33,358 nt of DNA from Akkermansiaceae bacterium (GTDB lineage Bacteria > Verrucomicrobiota > Verrucomicrobiia > Verrucomicrobiales > Akkermansiaceae). Each line of letters starts with the position of its first letter. Within the stretch, counting starts at the first letter, position 1. The notes under the pieces were generated by a model. It did no database searches, was not told the DNA's origin, and worked only from the letters and a program-made list of their open reading frames with translations. A program made the position numbers and the translations under genes. Where the stretch lies: NCBI GenBank assembly GCA_013001695.1, contig JABDMC010000032.1, positions 1 to 33,358 on the forward strand. Reading direction: 5' to 3'. Shown here piece by piece: positions 7,093 through 15,119 of this stretch.

Positions 7093-8814
7093 CAGTTCGT
7101 TACCGGAGATCACGCCTTTCTCGCCCTCGATCGAAATTACTTCCGCTTTCGGATCATCCGTGATGGCGATGTTGTTGAAGATGTTGGCTGGGGTGGAGGA
7201 GTTCTTCACGACGAAGGCGTTTCGGAAGAAATCACTCACCGTGTTGTTGCTCGCGTTGACCGTTGCCCCGGTCGCGCTGAGAGCGTGGCGGTACGTTTTG
7301 ACCTGGTTGCCCTCCATCGTGACGATCGAACCTTCCAGGCCCCAGATTGCAAAACTGGGCGGTCCGACTTTTCTCATCTTCAAGGCCTCGAAATGATTTT
7401 CGGTGGCATTCACCGTCCCGGCCACCCGGATCCCGGCAACGCCTTCCCCTCGAATCGTATTGTTGGAAAAGGTCGCTTCGGCTCCCGCGAAGACCATCAC
7501 GATGGGGGGCAGCCCGCCCTTGCGCGAAAGCTCGTTGCCGGACAGGTTTACTTTCCAACCGGAATGAATTCCCACGGCGACGAGGGCATTGTCGATGACC
7601 CGGTTGTTCATCACAGTGGCCCGGCCGGATTGGCATTCGTCGAATCCGATACCAGTCGTCCCGTTGTGATGACAGTAGTTGCCGATCAGCGTCGTTTCCG
7701 CATCCCCGCGTTGACCGATGCCGGCCAGCTTATTTTCGTAGCACTCGTTACCGACGATGAGAGGTTTCGCGCCGCCCCGGCTCCCGATTCCGGCCTGCTC
7801 GTTGCGGTAACACTTGTTGCCGATGATGGTGGGCTGCGATTTGTCCCGGGTTCCTATTCCCGCCAGGACGTTGTCGTAGCAGCGATTGCCGCGGATGATC
7901 GGCGATGCGTGTTCGTCTGTTCCAATTCCGGCCATCTCATTCTCGTAGCAGTCGTTGTCCTCGATGACTGGCCTCGTGTCTTTCCCGGTTCGGATCCCGA
8001 TTCCGGCGCGGCGATTCCGGTAGCACTTGTTGCCGCGCACGACCGGCCTGGAATGCTCGCTCACGCCGATTCCCGCGCGGAGATTGGCGTAGCAGGTGTT
8101 GTCGACGACCAGGGGACTGGCGTTGTCGTGACCGATCCCGGCATAGAAATTTTCGAAACAGACATTCTCCGCAATGATAGCGGTCGACTCTCTCATTGAA
8201 CCAATTCCACCGCCCATGTTGCGATAGGTGACATTGCGCACGATGTGAGGTGAGACCCGTTTGCCTTCCGTGCCCATGATTGCAATCCCGGTGTAGCCGA
8301 TGTGGTGGACAATGTTGTTTTCAACCCTGCAGTGCCCGATTCCCACGACGGAGATACCCGCGACCCCGGGGATCCCGATGTGTTCGTGCGACTGCTGATT
8401 TCCTTGTGTGGCATGGTGCCTGTTCCAGAGCGCCTCGTCGTATTTCCCGACTCCCGTCACGGTGAAGCCATCGAGAATCGAATCCTCCGCCATGGCTACT
8501 CCCGGATCCTTTTCATCGCCGCCGGTCCCGTCAATAATCGTCGCTTCGGCCCGTTTCAATCCCAGCTCGCCCCTCGCATCGTCGCCTGCGCTTTTCACGG
8601 TGATCCCCGTCTTCAGCTGAATGCGTTCCTTATAGGAGCCCGGGTCAACCAACACCACATCACCGGCTACCGCCGCATCGATCGCCGCCTGAATGGTGGG
8701 ATGACCGCCGGGAACCCGGAGTGTCTTCTGGCGGGCTTCTGCCTCTTTGCCCTGACCATACAGGCCAGCGGCAAGAGCGATCGAGATTGGAAATATTCCG
8801 AGGATTCTTTTCAT
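7057..8814 (-). CDS. secreted right-handed beta-helix protein with nine NxCYxN..AGIG coils
   Basis: This 585-residue exported protein starts at ATG 8814 (MKRILGIFPISIALAAGLYG is a signal peptide; the 31 codons upstream are not signal-like). Residues 30-75 read LRVPGGHPTIQAAIDAAVAG and then VLVDPGSYKE, the usual opening of pectate-lyase/NosD-type beta-helix proteins. Residues about 194-391 hold nine coils of about 23 residues on the pattern N-x-C-Y-x-N-x-x-A-G-I-G, giving stacked Asn and Cys ladders. Further irregular coils follow. The role is unknown: surface polysaccharide binding or cleavage is plausible for the fold, but no catalytic residues can be named. The final residues, about TAGKSLFQPCF, are encoded by repeat B, so the native C-terminus has probably been lost. 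Confidence 0.9.
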   Translation of the reverse strand: MKRILGIFPISIALAAGLYGQGKEAEARQKTLRVPGGHPTIQAAIDAAVAGDVVLVDPGSYKERIQLKTGITVKSAGDDARGELGLKRAEATIIDGTGGDEKDPGVAMAEDSILDGFTVTGVGKYDEALWNRHHATQGNQQSHEHIGIPGVAGISVVGIGHCRVENNIVHHIGYTGIAIMGTEGKRVSPHIVRNVTYRNMGGGIGSMRESTAIIAENVCFENFYAGIGHDNASPLVVDNTCYANLRAGIGVSEHSRPVVRGNKCYRNRRAGIGIRTGKDTRPVIEDNDCYENEMAGIGTDEHASPIIRGNRCYDNVLAGIGTRDKSQPTIIGNKCYRNEQAGIGSRGGAKPLIVGNECYENKLAGIGQRGDAETTLIGNYCHHNGTTGIGFDECQSGRATVMNNRVIDNALVAVGIHSGWKVNLSGNELSRKGGLPPIVMVFAGAEATFSNNTIRGEGVAGIRVAGTVNATENHFEALKMRKVGPPSFAIWGLEGSIVTMEGNQVKTYRHALSATGATVNASNNTVSDFFRNAFVVKNSSTPANIFNNIAITDDPKAEVISIEGEKGVISGNELTAGKSLFQPCF

Positions 8815-9067
8815 GATGTCTGATTCTTTCTGTCGTTCATCGGAGGAGAACCGGGAGGCTGGAAGAACAAAACCTGGGAAGCCTGATGCGCTGAGAAAGA
8901 TTGCCAAGTGGTTGGGGTATTCGCCATTTGAGGAACCTAAAATTAGGCAGGAGTATTTGTATCAGCAACGGATTTTGCGAGGTCTTATTATTTCTGAGGT
9001 TGCTGATCATCCTGAGACATACGGAAAATATGAGAATCGATACAGGAGCTTGAAGCGGCACTATTTC
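8815..9067. other. AT-richer gap upstream of the beta-helix gene
   Basis: This stretch of about 250 bp is clearly richer in A and T than its surroundings and probably carries the promoter of the divergent beta-helix gene. A plus-strand reading frame (8813-9187) crosses it, with a plausible-looking middle part (DALRKIAKWLGYSPFEEPK, then QEYLYQQRILRGLI). That frame starts inside the beta-helix start codon and ends in repeat B, so I do not call it a gene. Confidence 0.4.
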
Positions 9068-9178
9068 TGCACCCCCACCACCCGCCTCAGGCGGACCGGC
9101 CTGCCCTTCGAAGTCTTGACGAAGGAGGAGTCTGACAGGGGCTCAAGAACAGGGCTGAAAAAGCGATTTTCTAGCAGT
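9068..9178 (+). repeat. interspersed repeat B, third copy
   Basis: This copy begins TGCACCCCCACCACCCGCC and ends AAGCGATTTTCTAGCAGT. It is slightly more diverged than the two copies near 6.5-7.1 kb but has the same orientation and length class. Confidence 0.8.
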
Positions 9179-9190
9179 TCAACCTGACCG

Positions 9191-9440
9191 GCCACTCCCA
9201 AGTCCCGATGAAGCGATGAATGTCCCACCGCAGAGGTTCGCAGAGGTCGATATACTATCCCTTCGACAGCAGGACCCGACATCCAAAACCTCCCTGCGCC
9301 CTCTGCGCACTCTGCGGTCAATCTTCCCAACCACAACCGCCCACTCTCCAGCCCCGGTGGAACGACGAATGTCCCACCGCAGAGATCGCAGAGGTTCGCA
9401 GAGGTCGATTGATCGTTCCAAGTTCGTCTGCCCCCATTGC
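9191..9440 (+). repeat. composite repeat A with inverted CGCAGAG/CTCTGCG arms
   Basis: A first arm (GATGAAGCGATGAATGTCC, then ACCGCAGAGGTTCGCAGAGG) is followed by a spacer beginning CCCTTCGACAGCAGGACCCG. Next come an opposite-sense arm CTCTGCGCACTCTGCGGT (9301-9318) and a second direct arm ACCGCAGAGATCGCAGAGG (about 9378-9410). The middle arm can pair with either outer arm. The same order of parts recurs at 21455-21723. Confidence 0.75.
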
Positions 9441-9493
9441 GACCTGGTGATGGTCCGGGGAATCGTCGTGGAAAATCGTCGGGCACTCCGGCC

Positions 9494-10045
9494 CTACTCA
9501 GGCTGTCGCAGCGTCTGCCGCTCGATGCGGAATTCCTCGAGGGCCTTCTTCAGTCCCTCGAGGAACTGCTCTCCCTTCCCGCCGGCGTCCCGGGGAAGGC
9601 GGAGGGTCACGATGAGATGGTGGTGTGGCTCGTGCGGCGGCGCCAGGTAGTAGCGGTATTCCATGAACGCCTTGCGGTCGATGGCCCCCTCGGCCCGGGC
9701 GTAGGCGGCCGCCTTGTCGATTCCGCCATTCTTAACCTCGATGTCGCACCAAACCCCGCCGGCGAGCGGACCCCGCTCTGCCACCATGGGCGGCTTCGCG
9801 TTCTTTGAGATGGCTGGCAGGACATGGAGCGAGGTGGCGTGCTCGAAGTGAATGAGATCCACGAAGGCATGTGTCCGGGCCACGGGATAGTGGTTCTTCA
9901 CGTATGCGCCGATGACCTTGGATGTGGTGCTGAGCACGTTGATTCCCGGGGGGACCGAATACGCCCGGTCGGCAAGGGCCGGACCCGCGAGGACGAGGGC
10001 GAGGACGAGTTTCAGGAAGACGGCAGGGATGGCTTTGAATTGCAT
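9494..10045 (-). CDS. secreted protein of unknown function
   Basis: This exported protein is about 183 residues long. ATG 10045 was chosen because MQFKAIPAVFLKLVLALVLAG is a good signal peptide ending AGPALA; the longer open frame upstream is not signal-like. The mature part starts YSVPPGINVLSTTSKVIGAY and contains HYPVARTHAFVDLIHFEHAT, a YRYYLAPPHEPHHHLIVTLR segment and a charged C-terminal helix (EQFLEGLKKALEEFRIERQT). The His-rich PHEPHHH could bind metal, but I do not recognise a family. The gene is flanked by repeat A on one side and a repeat-filled gap on the other and has no operon partner. Confidence 0.7.
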   Translation of the reverse strand: MQFKAIPAVFLKLVLALVLAGPALADRAYSVPPGINVLSTTSKVIGAYVKNHYPVARTHAFVDLIHFEHATSLHVLPAISKNAKPPMVAERGPLAGGVWCDIEVKNGGIDKAAAYARAEGAIDRKAFMEYRYYLAPPHEPHHHLIVTLRLPRDAGGKGEQFLEGLKKALEEFRIERQTLRQPE

Positions 10046-10346
10046 GGCTGTTGGCGGGTGTGGCTGATCAGGACGTGCGGGATCATAGTTGGCGCCCAGC
10101 TCCGCGGCTGTAAAGAAGTCGTAACCGGGGTGTTGCCGCAGCGGGGGCGATCTCTTCGATTCCGCCGGCAGCGCGTGCGTGGCGGCCATCGAACCTCCCT
10201 GGCCGGCCATCAAGGAATGGATCCCCGACGACGAGCCAAACCCCGACTGGTTCAACCGCCCCAGGAAGCCTGCCCAGCCTGACGAGGACAGCTTCGATCA
10301 GCCTCTGCGCCGGGACACCAGTTCCGCCCCCTTTCCCCCGCACCCC
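10046..10346. other. gene-free gap with a coding-like sliver
   Basis: No complete gene is supported. On the plus strand 10179-10305 reads AAIEPPWPAIKEWIPDDEPN followed by PDWFNRPRKPAQPDEDSFDQ. This has the acidic, Pro/Trp-rich look of a real protein end, but it has no convincing start and runs into repeat C. It may be the remains of a lost gene. Confidence 0.3.
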
Positions 10347-10455
10347 CCCTTTTCCCCGACCTCCGGTCTTCGCCAACCTTCGTCGCTCTGCGGGCTATGA
10401 AGGTCAAGAGGCTGCGACCGGCAGGCCAATCCGGCCCTGCGGCAGTTCCCGAAAA
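10347..10455 (+). repeat. interspersed repeat C
   Basis: The series TCCCCGACCTCCGGTCTTCG, TTCGTCGCTCTGCGGGC, ATGAAGGTCAAGAGG, CGACCGGCAGGCCAATCCGG, GGCAGTTCCCG is shared with 13071-13201 and, in weaker form, with 26537-26640. Confidence 0.75.
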
Positions 10456-10514
10456 AGCGAGTTCCTGGCTGGCAAAGCGCTGTCCCGGCTAGTAAAGCGA
10501 TTTCCTGGCAGTCG
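10456..10514 (+). repeat. three tandem 20-bp units upstream of the sulfatase
   Basis: Units start at 10456, 10476 and 10496, each AAAGCGnnnTCCnGGCnnG(n). Single copies of the same unit end repeats B and C and also occur alone at 19403 and 21776. Here the array ends 55 bp before the sulfatase ATG, so it would lie in its 5' leader or promoter. Confidence 0.75.
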
Positions 10515-10569
10515 CGCCTGGCAACCTTCCTTGCGACCCGGGGCCTCGGGCCCGCCAGCGATCAAGAGA

Positions 10570-12057
10570 ATGAAAGCCATGTCGCTCCGACTTCTTGTTG
10601 CAGCCTGCCTGCTCGCCATCCCCGCGCTCTCCCTTGCTGCGGAGAGACCCACCCCGCGACATGCCCGGGGTTCTCCAAACGTCCTCTTCCTCTTCACCGA
10701 CGACCAGCGGCCCGACACCATCGCCGCCCTCGGCAACGGGCACATCAAGACGCCTCACCTCGACAAGCTGGTCGCCCGCGGCCTCAGCTTCACCAACGCC
10801 TACATCATGGGGGGCACCTCGCTGGCGGTGTGCACGCCCTCGCGGGCCTGCCTCTTCAGCGGGCGCACCCTCTGGAACCTCGAGAACCAGGACATGTGGA
10901 ATTTCGAGCTCGCCGAGGACCACAAGACCATGACCCAGGTCTTCCTCGAGAATGGCTACACCGCCTTCGCCACCGGCAAACACGATCCCGGCTTCGGCAG
11001 GAACGGCCACTTCGCCCGCTCGTTCAATGCCGGCGACAACCTCTACTACCGCGGCGGCCACCGTGGTCAGAACAGGACGCCCCTCTTCTCGGTCACCTTC
11101 GAAAACGGCGGCGTGACCAAGACCAAGAAACCAGCCGATGGCACTTTCAACGCCGAGCTCTTCGCCGATGCCTGCGTCGAGTTCCTCGAGGGGCGGAAAG
11201 GCAACAAGCAACCCTTCTTCGCCTACGTCTCCTTCATGACGCCGCATGATCCATTCAACGCGCCTGGGGAATACCTCGAGATGTATCGCGCGGAGGACAT
11301 GGTCCTGCCGGAAAACTTCCTGCCCGAGCACCCCTTCAACGCCGGCGTGCACCACATCCGCGACGAGAAACTCATGCAGCGCCCCCTCCGCGGGGAGAAA
11401 CTCCGCGCCCAGCTCGCGAGGTACTACGCCCTCGTCACCCACACCGACGCCCAGGTCGGACGCATCCTCGATGCCCTCGAGGAAAGTGGCCACGCCGACC
11501 ACACCATCATCGTCTTCACCTCCGACAATGGCCTCGCCCTCGGCAGCCACGGGCTCACCGGGAAACAGAACGTCTACGAGCACTCCGTGAAGATCCCCTT
11601 CCTCCTCAGCGGCCCCGGCATCCCCGCCGGCGAGAAGCGCGGCCAACTCACCTACCTCTACGACATCTACCCGACCCTTTGCGAGATGACCGGAATCCCG
11701 GTCCCGGAAACGGTCCAGTTCCAGAGCTTCAAGCCGCTCCTCAACGATGCCAAAGCCGAACACCGCCAGCACCTCTCCTTCGCCTTCCTCCAGTGGCACC
11801 GCGCGGTGCGCGACGAGCGCTACAAGCTCATCGAGTACTGCGTCGACGGAGAGCGCCACACCCAGCTTTTCGACCTCATCGCCGACCCGCACGAGACCCG
11901 CAACCTCGCGCAAGAGGACGCCCACGCCGGCACCCTGGCGCGCCTGCGCAAGCTCCTGCAGGATGAGCGCCGGCGCCTCAACGACGGCGAGACTCCTTCC
12001 CCCTTCACCACACAGCTGGGCAAGGACTTCTGGACCACCTGCGAGGGAGCTCATTGA
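10570..12057 (+). CDS. secreted type I sulfatase
   Basis: Members of this family hydrolyse sulfate esters, in this phylum usually from sulfated polysaccharides, and act outside the cytoplasm after export. The start gives MKAMSLRLLVAACLLAIPAL and an AA-E cleavage region; ATG 10579 is an in-frame alternative. NVLFLFTDDQRPD provides the first metal-binding acidic pair. VCTPSRACLFSGR holds the Cys (codon 10831-10833) in a C-x-P-x-R motif that must be converted to formylglycine by a maturation enzyme. GKHDPGF, PHDPFNAP and TSDNGLALGSHGLTGK are the other active-site blocks. About 495 residues is typical. The substrate cannot be deduced. The zinc peptidase gene follows after 61 bp in the same direction, probably co-transcribed. 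Three repeat units precede the start. Confidence 0.93.
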   Translation: MKAMSLRLLVAACLLAIPALSLAAERPTPRHARGSPNVLFLFTDDQRPDTIAALGNGHIKTPHLDKLVARGLSFTNAYIMGGTSLAVCTPSRACLFSGRTLWNLENQDMWNFELAEDHKTMTQVFLENGYTAFATGKHDPGFGRNGHFARSFNAGDNLYYRGGHRGQNRTPLFSVTFENGGVTKTKKPADGTFNAELFADACVEFLEGRKGNKQPFFAYVSFMTPHDPFNAPGEYLEMYRAEDMVLPENFLPEHPFNAGVHHIRDEKLMQRPLRGEKLRAQLARYYALVTHTDAQVGRILDALEESGHADHTIIVFTSDNGLALGSHGLTGKQNVYEHSVKIPFLLSGPGIPAGEKRGQLTYLYDIYPTLCEMTGIPVPETVQFQSFKPLLNDAKAEHRQHLSFAFLQWHRAVRDERYKLIEYCVDGERHTQLFDLIADPHETRNLAQEDAHAGTLARLRKLLQDERRRLNDGETPSPFTTQLGKDFWTTCEGAH

Positions 12058-12118
12058 AACGGGGAATGGGCGATAGGAGCCCTCCTCTCACCGGCGTATG
12101 GAGGAGACTGCCCGAATC

Positions 12119-13045
12119 ATGAACAAGAACCCTCTGCTCCTCCCGACATTCACCCTCGCCGCGCTCCTTTTCACCGCCTCCCCCGCCCCAGCCGCGGATC
12201 AGGCCGAAATGGTCCGCATTCCCCACGAAGTCCGCGAGATTGAAGGCTGGACCGTCCAGGTCGACACCAGCCTGCTCGAGGGCAAGCACAAGCCCTCCGG
12301 TGACCTCGCCCTCAAGGTCCTCGAGCAGCGACTCCACCGCATCGTCATGCGCCTGCCTGAGGAGCCGGTCGCCAGGATGCGGGAAGTTCCCATCTACCTC
12401 GACCGCGCCCACCCGCTCGGAAACGCCCACTACCACCCCAGCGCCAAGTGGCTCGAAAGGCACGGCTACGACCCGGCGATGGCAAGGGCCATCCACATCA
12501 CGCACGCCCGCGACCTCGTCCGCGCCGCCAAGACGCCCCGGGGTGGCTGCGTGGTTCTCCACGAGCTCGCGCACGCCTACCACGACCGCGTCCTCGGCTT
12601 CGACCACAAGGAGATCCTCGCGACCTACCGGAAGTTCGGCGACACCGGAAAGTTCGACATGGTTCCCTACTCCAATGGACGCGTGCGACCCCACTACGGC
12701 CTCACCGACCACAAGGAGTACTTCTCCGAGATCACCGAGGCGTTCTTCACCGGCAACAACATCTACCCCTTCAACCAGCTTCAACTCATGGAGGCCCACC
12801 CGGAGTCCTGCCGCCTCGTCGCGCGCATCTGGGGGGTGAAGCCCAGCGTCTCGATCGAGAAGGATCCCGGCAAGCTCGGCCACCACGACCTTCGCATCCT
12901 CGCGACCCTCAAGTCCCAGCGCGGCGACCACGATGAAGCCCTCGAAATCCTCGGGAAGGCGGAGGAGAAAAGTCCCGGGAACGAGCGCCTTGCCGGCGAG
13001 CGCGAGCGCATCGAAGCGGCCAAGAAGGAGGCGGAAGCGGAATAG
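12119..13045 (+). CDS. secreted zinc metallopeptidase (HExxH)
   Basis: This exported protein of about 308 residues is probably a gluzincin-type peptidase. ATG 12119 gives the signal peptide (LLLPTFTLAALLFTASPAPA-A) and has GGAGGAG at 12100-12106 as a Shine-Dalgarno sequence; the frame is open seven codons further upstream. VVLHELAHAYHD (residues 146-157) contains the zinc-binding HExxH, and EYFSEITEAFF (about 200-210) supplies a probable Glu ligand, so the catalytic site looks intact. The C-terminal part resembles a single TPR-like hairpin (HDEALEILGKAEEKSPGN) and ends in a charged helix. Related exported proteins occur in planctomycetes and verrucomicrobia without a defined substrate. It follows the sulfatase gene and is probably co-expressed with it, which hints at combined attack on sulfated glycoconjugates. 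Confidence 0.85.
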   Translation: MNKNPLLLPTFTLAALLFTASPAPAADQAEMVRIPHEVREIEGWTVQVDTSLLEGKHKPSGDLALKVLEQRLHRIVMRLPEEPVARMREVPIYLDRAHPLGNAHYHPSAKWLERHGYDPAMARAIHITHARDLVRAAKTPRGGCVVLHELAHAYHDRVLGFDHKEILATYRKFGDTGKFDMVPYSNGRVRPHYGLTDHKEYFSEITEAFFTGNNIYPFNQLQLMEAHPESCRLVARIWGVKPSVSIEKDPGKLGHHDLRILATLKSQRGDHDEALEILGKAEEKSPGNERLAGERERIEAAKKEAEAE

Positions 13046-13070
13046 CCTCAACCCGGCCTCTCTCCGACAT

Positions 13071-13201
13071 CAACCCCCTTTCCCCCGAGCTCCAGTCTTC
13101 GCCGACCTTCGTCGCTCTGCGAGCCATGAAGGACAAGAGGCTTCGACCGGCAGGCCGATCCGGTCCTCCGGCCGTTCCCGAAAAAGCGAGTTCCCGGCAG
13201 T
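13071..13201 (+). repeat. interspersed repeat C with terminal 20-bp unit
   Basis: This is the same series as 10347-10470 with a few substitutions (CTCCAGTCTTCGCCGACC, ATGAAGGACAAGAGG, CGACCGGCAGGCCGATCC), ending AAAAAGCGAGTTCCCGGCAGT. It fills the gap between the metallopeptidase and the glycosyltransferases. Confidence 0.75.
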
Positions 13202-13246
13202 TTTGGGCTCGTGCGGCCCGCCATCGTCACCTAAGGAAGTCCCTCC

Positions 13247-14047
13247 ATGAGCGTCCCATCGATTGTCGTATTGACCTGTGTGTACCAACGGCGGGAGCTG
13301 ACCGAATTCGTGCTGCAAACCTACCAACGGATGGCGCAACGCCTCGCGGGGGAGGTCAAACTCCAGCTCCTGGCGGTCGGGTCGGAAGGAACTGCGTCGC
13401 GAGAGCTCTGCGAACGATTCGGCTTCCACTACCTGGAATACGCCAATTCCCCGCTGACCTGGAAGTGGAACGAGGGAGTCCGCGCGGCGCGGCAATTCGA
13501 TCCCGACGCCTTGCTCATCACCGGCTCGGACGATATCCTCTCCGAGAGCTTGCTCCTGGCCTACAAGGAGAAGCTCAACTCCGGTCACGACTTCTTTGGG
13601 CTGACTGATTTTTACTTTCTCAATCTCGCCACGTTACAACTCGGCTACTGGCCCGGTTACCAAGTGTCCGCTCCACACCGTTCCGGAGAGCCGGTAGGCT
13701 GCGGGCGTTGTTATAGCCGTCGGCTGCTGGAACAAACCGATTGGAACATTTGGCCGAAGAAACCGCACCGCAACCGGAGAATCGACAGTTTGTCCCTTGA
13801 ATTTCTCGCGACTCGCGGACTACGGCCCGTTTTGTGGACCCTGGCGGACCTCGGGGCAGCGGCGGTCGACATCAAATCGGCCACCAATATCAACGCCTTT
13901 GATCAGATCGACTATCAACGGGTGATGACCGGCAGCAACGCCACCTCCTACCTCCGCTCAATTCTGGAGGAGTCGGAGCTGGCCGCTCTTTTTGAACTGC
14001 GCGATCGCACAGGCGCTCTCAGGCGCGAAGCGGAGACATGCTCATGA
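13247..14047 (+). CDS. GT-A-type glycosyltransferase, first of a tandem pair
   Basis: This 266-residue cytoplasmic protein probably transfers a sugar from a nucleotide donor. It opens with a strand-loop-helix (SIVVLTCVYQRRELTEFVLQ) typical of the family 2 nucleotide-binding half. It has LLAVGSEG, the WKWNEGV segment and an SDD at residues 94-96 in the place of the metal-binding DxD. A distinctive GEPVGCGRCYSRRLLEQTDW lies in the acceptor half. AAGGA at 13233-13237 is well placed as its ribosome-binding site. The following gene is a full-length paralogue beginning inside this gene's stop (ATGA). Cluster context (uronic-acid enzyme at 15120) suggests surface polysaccharide or protein glycosylation. 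The substrate is unknown. Confidence 0.82.
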   Translation: MSVPSIVVLTCVYQRRELTEFVLQTYQRMAQRLAGEVKLQLLAVGSEGTASRELCERFGFHYLEYANSPLTWKWNEGVRAARQFDPDALLITGSDDILSESLLLAYKEKLNSGHDFFGLTDFYFLNLATLQLGYWPGYQVSAPHRSGEPVGCGRCYSRRLLEQTDWNIWPKKPHRNRRIDSLSLEFLATRGLRPVLWTLADLGAAAVDIKSATNINAFDQIDYQRVMTGSNATSYLRSILEESELAALFELRDRTGALRREAETCS

Positions 14048-14970
14048 ACACACCACGGCTTGCACTCGCCACCACCGTTTGGAAGCGGCCCGAACTGACC
14101 AGAATCGTCCTGGCTTACTACGGCGAGATCCGCCGACGGCTCGCTGATCAAATAGACCTGGTGTTGCTCGCCGTGGGATCCGAGGGTGCGCATTCCCGCA
14201 AGCCCTGTGAAGAGGCCGGCTTCCACTACATTGAACATGAGAACGAGCCCGTGACCTACAAATGGAATCGGGTCATCCAAGAGGCACAACGCTACTCGCC
14301 GGAGGGCATGGTTCTCGTCAACAGCGACGACCTGGTCTCCATGGAGCTGTTTCCCGCTTTTCTCGATTGTTTCCGCCGGGGATTGGATTACGTCGGCCTG
14401 AAGGGAACGGATATCATTGATTTGATGTCGCTCCAGTTCGGGACGTGGCCGGGATACGAGGCTTCCTTCATGAAGTTTCGCATCGGCGAACCCGCCGGCT
14501 GCGGTCGCGGCTTCAGCAAGCGATTGCTGGAAAAGACGAACTGGAGGCTGTGGCCCCCCGTTCCAAAGAAGAACTCCTCGATGGATTTTTGGTGCACGCA
14601 GTTCGTGAAGCTGTGGGGGTTCGAGCCGCGTGCTTTCACGATGGCGGAGCTTGGGGTGCGAGCGGTGCAAATCAAAACCGACTGCAATATCACCACGCTC
14701 AACCGGCTTCCCTTGACCGACGTGGGGCGGGGCGAACAGGCATTCCATTTGCTCGAGGGAATTGTGGGCCCGGAATTCACGGAGCAATTTCGCGACCTGC
14801 AGCGGGAACTCGCTCCGGCGCCTGGCCATGCCGCCCCCTACCACTACTCCAGCGCCAGCCGTGACCCCATTCACAGCATCGAGGAGATCCCGGTTTCACC
14901 AGAGCATGGCTGCACGGTGACCTGGATGAAGGCCATGCGGGAAGCGGTCTTGGGCGAGGAGAGACCTTGA
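14044..14970 (+). CDS. GT-A-type glycosyltransferase, second of a tandem pair
   Basis: This 308-residue paralogue of the preceding gene shares its layout: LALATTVWKRPELTRIVL, LLAVGSEG, YKWNRVI, SDD at residues 94-96, FGTWPGYEASF and GEPAGCGRGFSKRLLEKTNW. It has about 40 extra residues at the C-terminus. ATG 14044 overlaps the upstream stop as ATGA, so coupling is likely; ATG 14038 is the alternative. The two proteins are clearly diverged, which suggests an old duplication and different acceptors or linkages rather than redundancy. A spacer of about 150 bp without a gene separates it from the sugar-modifying fusion enzyme at 15120. Confidence 0.82.
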   Translation: MNTPRLALATTVWKRPELTRIVLAYYGEIRRRLADQIDLVLLAVGSEGAHSRKPCEEAGFHYIEHENEPVTYKWNRVIQEAQRYSPEGMVLVNSDDLVSMELFPAFLDCFRRGLDYVGLKGTDIIDLMSLQFGTWPGYEASFMKFRIGEPAGCGRGFSKRLLEKTNWRLWPPVPKKNSSMDFWCTQFVKLWGFEPRAFTMAELGVRAVQIKTDCNITTLNRLPLTDVGRGEQAFHLLEGIVGPEFTEQFRDLQRELAPAPGHAAPYHYSSASRDPIHSIEEIPVSPEHGCTVTWMKAMREAVLGEERP

Positions 14971-15119
14971 TCGTCCATTTGAGTCGCCAGTCGGGTCACG
15001 CCGTTCATCCTTGCCCGGTGATCGGCCGGCGGCACCAGTCGGACCCGCCCGCGTCTTGCCTCACCATCCAGAGTTGACCGGGCCCGGGTGGAATCACGTA
15101 ATCGAGCCAGGCAACGAGT

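Noticed and set aside
8813-9187. 124-codon plus-strand frame diverging from the beta-helix gene
   Set aside because: It begins within the other gene's start codon, has no ribosome-binding site and its last third is repeat B. Kept only as a remark in the gap entry.
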